From contig JADANN010000268.1 of NCBI GenBank assembly GCA_018806985.1, positions 248,001-312,000 of the forward strand: a DNA stretch of 64,000 nt. Direction: 5' to 3'. Numbering within the stretch: the stretch's first letter is position 1; each line of letters starts with the position of its first letter. Shown piece after piece: positions 63,855-64,000 of the stretch. A program made the translations under genes and the position numbers. A model generated the notes under the pieces. It was not told the DNA's origin. It saw nothing but the letters and a program-made list of their open reading frames with translations, and searched no databases. This DNA is from Angiostrongylus vasorum (Eukaryota; Nematoda; Chromadorea; Rhabditida; Metastrongylidae).

Positions 63855-64000
63855 TCACGCTCGATTGATTAGCTGTAGGACAGGATCGGGTTGTACCGTA
63901 GCACCCGCGATCTTGCGGCAACTCTCCGGGAGTTCGTCAAAGTGTCCAGCCACCGCATGCCAGTCAGCGATGTCGGTAGCATGCCAGTGTACGAACGAAC
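63855..64000 (-). CDS. Possible terminal exon of a gene entering from the right edge
   Basis: On the minus strand a GC-richer block is open from the window edge to a TGA at 63855-63857, with readings WHAVAGHFDELPESCRKI and GATVQPDPVLQLINRA. A second frame is also open over most of the block, so the frame is not certain. The change in base composition from the AT-rich neighbour favours coding. The start lies outside the window. Confidence 0.35.
   Translation of the reverse strand, partial: SFVHWHATDIADWHAVAGHFDELPESCRKIAGATVQPDPVLQLINRA

Overview
The window looks like nuclear DNA of a clade V parasitic nematode, most likely a hookworm or a close strongylid. The evidence is small exons with TTTTCAG-type acceptors and GTAAGT/GTGAGT-type donors, long AT-rich introns full of repeats, start codons only 11-13 bases after an AG (the layout of spliced-leader trans-splicing), and nematode-type RTE and Penelope-like retroelements. 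No bacterial operon, rRNA, CRISPR array or canonical tRNA gene was seen. The species call is inference.

Genes, all on the + strand: (1) 6.1-8.3 kb, the 3' part of a gene for an unrecognised alpha-helical protein (seven exons with consistent phases). (2) 10.86-16.45 kb, a complete nine-exon MIER-family gene (ELM2 + SANT), whose product is a histone-deacetylase corepressor scaffold in the nucleus. (3) 19.2-22.6 kb, a predicted membrane or secreted protein with a well supported 3' end and a less certain middle. (4) 42.2-50.7 kb, a five-exon polytopic membrane protein (176 aa, MARVEL-like in character), whose last intron is 6.8 kb and holds a nearly full-length RTE. (5) 57.4-58.5 kb, a 120-aa secreted protein with a TATA box, CCAAT boxes and a GC box upstream. 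Weaker candidate exons lie at 3.1, 4.2-4.5, 8.8-9.06, 56.2, 56.6-56.9 and 63.85-64 kb.

Mobile DNA dominates the rest. There are two RTE-type LINE families. RTE1 lies at 1.38-2.84, 16.97-17.21, 21.2, 23.4-26.8, 29.1 and 46.0-48.9 kb, with a related decayed fragment at 41.6 kb. RTE2 lies at 28.4-31.0 and 60.2-62.1 kb. A Penelope-like element with a GIY-YIG endonuclease lies at 0.02-1.2 kb. Four short-element families recur many times. SINE-A (about 370 bp) shares a 3' tail with RTE2. SINE-B is tRNA-like, with a GGCGCAGTGG A box. SINE-C contains pol III-like boxes and often sits in inverted pairs. SINE-E (about 350 bp) starts with a tRNA-like head.

The most striking theme is a scattered set of hammerhead-ribozyme-like cores (0.13, 15.5, 31.9 and 49.6 kb). 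Three of these loci share the same downstream sequence, and one of those three lies just downstream of the Penelope endonuclease. This fits Penelope-like terminal repeats and solo terminal repeats. The 15.5 kb locus is an inverted pair inside an intron of the MIER gene. The window therefore shows a small ecology: autonomous LINE and Penelope elements that are all decayed here, non-autonomous elements that probably borrow their machinery, and a few host genes threaded through them.
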